In this document: positions 5,791 to 6,717 of the stretch, one piece after another | Layout of the letters: each line of letters begins with the position of its first letter | Position numbering within the stretch: the stretch's first letter is position 1 | Assembly (NCBI GenBank): GCA_004524385.1 | Contig: SDNM01000084.1 | Span: 1 to 6,717, forward strand | DNA: 6,717 bases | Source: Promethearchaeota archaeon | GTDB taxonomy: Archaea; Asgardarchaeota; Lokiarchaeia; Sigyniarchaeales; SOKP01 | Direction: 5' to 3' | Program-made: the position numbers and the translations under genes | The notes under the pieces: generated by a model | What the model was told of the DNA's origin: nothing | The model's input: only the letters and a program-made list of their open reading frames with translations | Databases searched by the model: none

Positions 5791-5876
5791 AATAATACAC
5801 TCGATATTTCTGATATTTTAAAGATATTTTTAATATTTTTTTTGTGAAAATTGTTTAAATTAGAATTATCTCTACG

Positions 5877-5886
5877 TTTATATAAA
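5877..5886 (-). promoter_or_regulatory. TATA box, symmetric, for the longin-like gene
   Basis: TTTATATAAA is a perfect palindrome and a good archaeal TATA box. On the - strand it lies about 90 bases before the TTG start, giving a leader of about 60 bases. Being symmetric, it could also act towards the tRNA gene, but that is about 175 bases away, so the - strand use is more likely. Apart from the tRNA-side elements, I see nothing else of note in 5791-6061. Confidence 0.4.
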
Positions 5887-5992
5887 ATTTTTGCTGTATT
5901 AATTTATATCACTATTTTAATATCTTGTTATTTTTATTTAAATCTATAGTAAAGAAAAAATTTTAAATCGAAAATTATATTTTAAATTAATG

Positions 5993-6020
5993 TTCTTATT
6001 AGCTAAGTAAGAATAAAAAG
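5993..6020 (+). promoter_or_regulatory. tRNA promoter region with inverted repeat
   Basis: GAATAAAAAG (6011-6020) is a TATA-like box about 45 bases before the mature tRNA 5' end, allowing a short 5' leader removed by RNase P. It is overlapped by an imperfect inverted repeat: TTCTTATTAG (5993-6002) pairs with CTAA-G-TAAGAA (6003-6013), with one bulged G. The repeat sits where the TFB recognition element would be. Archaeal tRNA genes use the normal polymerase and TATA/BRE promoters, so this placement makes sense. Confidence 0.35.
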
Positions 6021-6085
6021 CTTTAGTAAGATTTCAACATTCTTTCTGGTATAAAATAGCCGGAGGGATTACCGAGCCTGGTCAA

Positions 6086-6113
6086 ACGATCTTGATGGGT
6101 CAAGACCGATCAT
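6086..6113 (+). other. tRNA intron 1, in the D arm
   Basis: The normal archaeal D arm would read GGTCAAAGGT; here 28 bases separate the parts. GGTC (6080-6083) pairs with GATC (6108-6111), with one G-U pair, as the central 4-bp helix. The AAA bulge (6084-6086) and ATA bulge (6112-6114) flank it, and CCT (6077-6079) with AGG (6114-6116) may extend the outer side. Inside the intron TCTTGA (6090-6095) pairs with TCAAGA (6100-6105) around TGGG. Cutting after the second base of each bulge leaves GGTCAA joined to AGGT, at about positions 21/22 of the tRNA. The inner helix is imperfect next to the 5' bulge, so this is a relaxed bulge-helix-bulge. Confidence 0.75.
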
Positions 6114-6141
6114 AGGTGCTGGACTTAAGATCCAGTGGCAA

Positions 6142-6171
6142 AGGTTTGAATAATTCTTTCTAATCGCCAAG
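6142..6171 (+). other. tRNA intron 2, in the variable arm
   Basis: The bulge-helix-bulge is close to canonical. The central helix is TGGC (6136-6139) with GCCA (6166-6169). The 3-base bulges are AAA (6140-6142) and AGA (6170-6172). The intron stem is GGTT (6143-6146) with AATC (6162-6165), with one G-U pair, then GAA (6148-6150) with TTC (6158-6160) beyond one mismatch. Cutting after the second base of each bulge removes 30 bases and joins TGGCAA to AGGCCTTC, restoring an ordinary variable arm. Only the outer helix towards the anticodon stem is weak. Confidence 0.8.
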
Positions 6172-6250
6172 AGGCCTTCGTGGGTTCGAATCCCACTCCC
6201 TCCACACTTATAATAATTTGTAATTGTATACTTAATTCATTCAAATAACA

Positions 6251-6266
6251 TCTAAATATATTTAGA
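6251..6266. promoter_or_regulatory. 16-base perfect palindrome between tRNA and HhH gene
   Basis: TCTAAATATATTTAGA is its own reverse complement. It lies 47 bases after the tRNA and about 110 bases before the next start codon. It could be an operator, part of the tRNA 3' end region, or a chance A+T-rich palindrome. A smaller hairpin, ATGGA-TGT-TCCAT, lies at 6299-6311. Confidence 0.25.
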
Positions 6267-6314
6267 AATTATAATTTTTATTTATGCTTTGAACTCATAT
6301 GGATGTTCCATGAT

Positions 6315-6330
6315 TCATATATATTTTAAA
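6315..6330 (+). promoter_or_regulatory. TATA-like box for the HhH gene
   Basis: TCATATATATTTTAAA lies about 45-60 bases before the ATG at 6375 and is the best TATA candidate. Transcription would begin near 6345-6350, leaving a short leader. The bases just before the start (GGGAACATAAA) give at most a weak ribosome binding site. Confidence 0.4.
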
Positions 6331-6374
6331 GGAATGCTAACATAATTTCTTATTAAAACTAATGGGAACATAAA

Positions 6375-6717
6375 ATGAATATTAAGGATGTAGAGGCAAT
6401 TAGTAAAAAGTACGCAAATTTGTTAATAAAAGAAGGGTACACCCAGATTGAGGATCTACTAAATTTAACTAAGAGTCAAATGTCAAAGCTAGCAAAAAAA
6501 ACGGGAATTCCCGTAAAAATGATAGATACATTTCAAGAAATCGCAGATTTAATGAGGATAGACGGTGTAGGAGACAAAATTGCGAACGTATTAAATAAAA
6601 TTGGGATTGATTCAGTTAAAGAATTTGCTCAGAGAAATGCTAAGAATACATTAGAAAGAATGAAAGAATTTAAAAAGGAATTAGCTAGTAAAATGCCTAC
6701 TTTGAATGATTTAAATA
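6375..6717 (+). CDS. Helix-hairpin-helix (DUF4332-like) protein, cut by window end
   Basis: The first 114 codons are visible; the gene runs off the window. The whole visible part is helical and built of paired helix-hairpin-helix-like units. Residues 7-45 carry YANLLIKEGYTQIEDLL, a degenerate hairpin, and SKLAKKTGIPVKMI. Residues 55-95 carry a clear hairpin, IDGVGDKIANVLNKIGIDSVKEFA, where Gly64-Val-Gly66 is the typical turn. This order (two 'x.L...GI.sveeL' units) fits the DUF4332/HhH group, whose members are often fused to other domains and may bind DNA without sequence preference. The remainder of the protein could hold another domain. Start: the ATG at 6375 is in frame; an ATG at 6362 is out of frame and stops after three codons. 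Confidence 0.75.
   Translation, partial: MNIKDVEAISKKYANLLIKEGYTQIEDLLNLTKSQMSKLAKKTGIPVKMIDTFQEIADLMRIDGVGDKIANVLNKIGIDSVKEFAQRNAKNTLERMKEFKKELASKMPTLNDLN

Larger units (their letters stand above)
6062..6204 (+). tRNA. tRNA-Leu, anticodon UAA, with two introns
   Basis: The acceptor stem GGAGGGA (6062-6068) pairs fully with TCCCTCC (6197-6203), with discriminator A at 6204. CCA is not encoded. The D stem is ACC (6071-6073) with GGT (6115-6117), and the D loop carries GG (6080-6081). The anticodon stem CTGGA (6119-6123) pairs with TCCAG (6131-6135) around CTTAAGA. The anticodon TAA is at 6126-6128 and reads UUA. The T arm is GTGGG-TTCGAAT-CCCAC (6180-6196). The gene is 143 bases, far longer than a leucine tRNA, because of a 28-base insert in the D arm and a 30-base insert in the variable arm. 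Removing both gives an 85-base class II tRNA with variable stem GGC/GCC and loop AAAG. The anticodon loop itself is uninterrupted. UUA should be a very common Leu codon in this A+T-rich genome. Confidence 0.95.

Noticed and set aside
5662..5847. Open frame of 61 codons on the + strand
   Set aside because: It lies mostly antisense to the longin-like gene, has no family resemblance and an unlikely composition; it is a shadow.
6126..6128. Intron in the anticodon loop of the tRNA
   Set aside because: The anticodon stem and 7-base loop are continuous at 6119-6135; the extra bases lie only in the D and variable arms.
1..6717. CRISPR array, insertion sequence or defence cassette
   Set aside because: No regularly spaced repeats, transposase, Cas, toxin-antitoxin or restriction motifs were found in any visible gene.

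Overview
The window (6,717 bases, very A+T-rich) looks like a chromosomal piece of an archaeon, most likely an Asgard archaeon of the Lokiarchaeia type. Four things point there. A tRNA-Leu has no encoded CCA and two short introns outside the anticodon loop, with bulge-helix-bulge-like pairing. There are archaeal TATA-like boxes and T-rich gene ends instead of bacterial promoters. One small protein resembles the longin/roadblock-like proteins common in Asgard genomes. Two lineage-specific proteins are rich in Lys, Glu and coiled coil. The phylum assignment is inference; the archaeal assignment is well supported by the tRNA.

Layout: (1) 19-1535, + strand: a GNAT acetyltransferase, then a 10-TM EamA-type transporter 20 bases downstream. 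Each is preceded by nearly the same 18-base leader with a TAATT-N5-AATTA inverted repeat touching the start codon. (2) 1568-2374, - strand: an unrecognised Lys-rich protein whose gene holds an out-of-frame 28-base tandem duplication. It converges on the transporter gene through a shared hairpin. (3) 2506-3534, + strand: a metallo-beta-lactamase-fold protein of the COG1237 type. (4) 3565-4008, - strand: an O6-alkylguanine-DNA alkyltransferase with an intact active site. Its conventional start gives a shortened N-terminus, and conserved-looking coding sequence continues upstream to about 4140. (5) 4327-5328, + strand: a long coiled-coil protein ending in a probable winged helix. (6) 5413-5790, - strand: the small longin-like protein with a TTG start. 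(7) 6062-6204: tRNA-Leu(UAA) with two introns. (8) 6375 to the window end, + strand: the first 114 codons of a helix-hairpin-helix (DUF4332-like) protein.

Apart from the acetyltransferase-transporter pair, the genes are single, often convergent or divergent transcription units, so the window does not describe one pathway. I see no CRISPR array, insertion sequence, rRNA gene, toxin-antitoxin pair or defence cassette. The most interesting items are the doubly interrupted tRNA, the paired leader repeat, the disturbed 5' end of the alkyltransferase gene, the frame-breaking duplication, and the two Asgard-flavoured proteins without a defined role.
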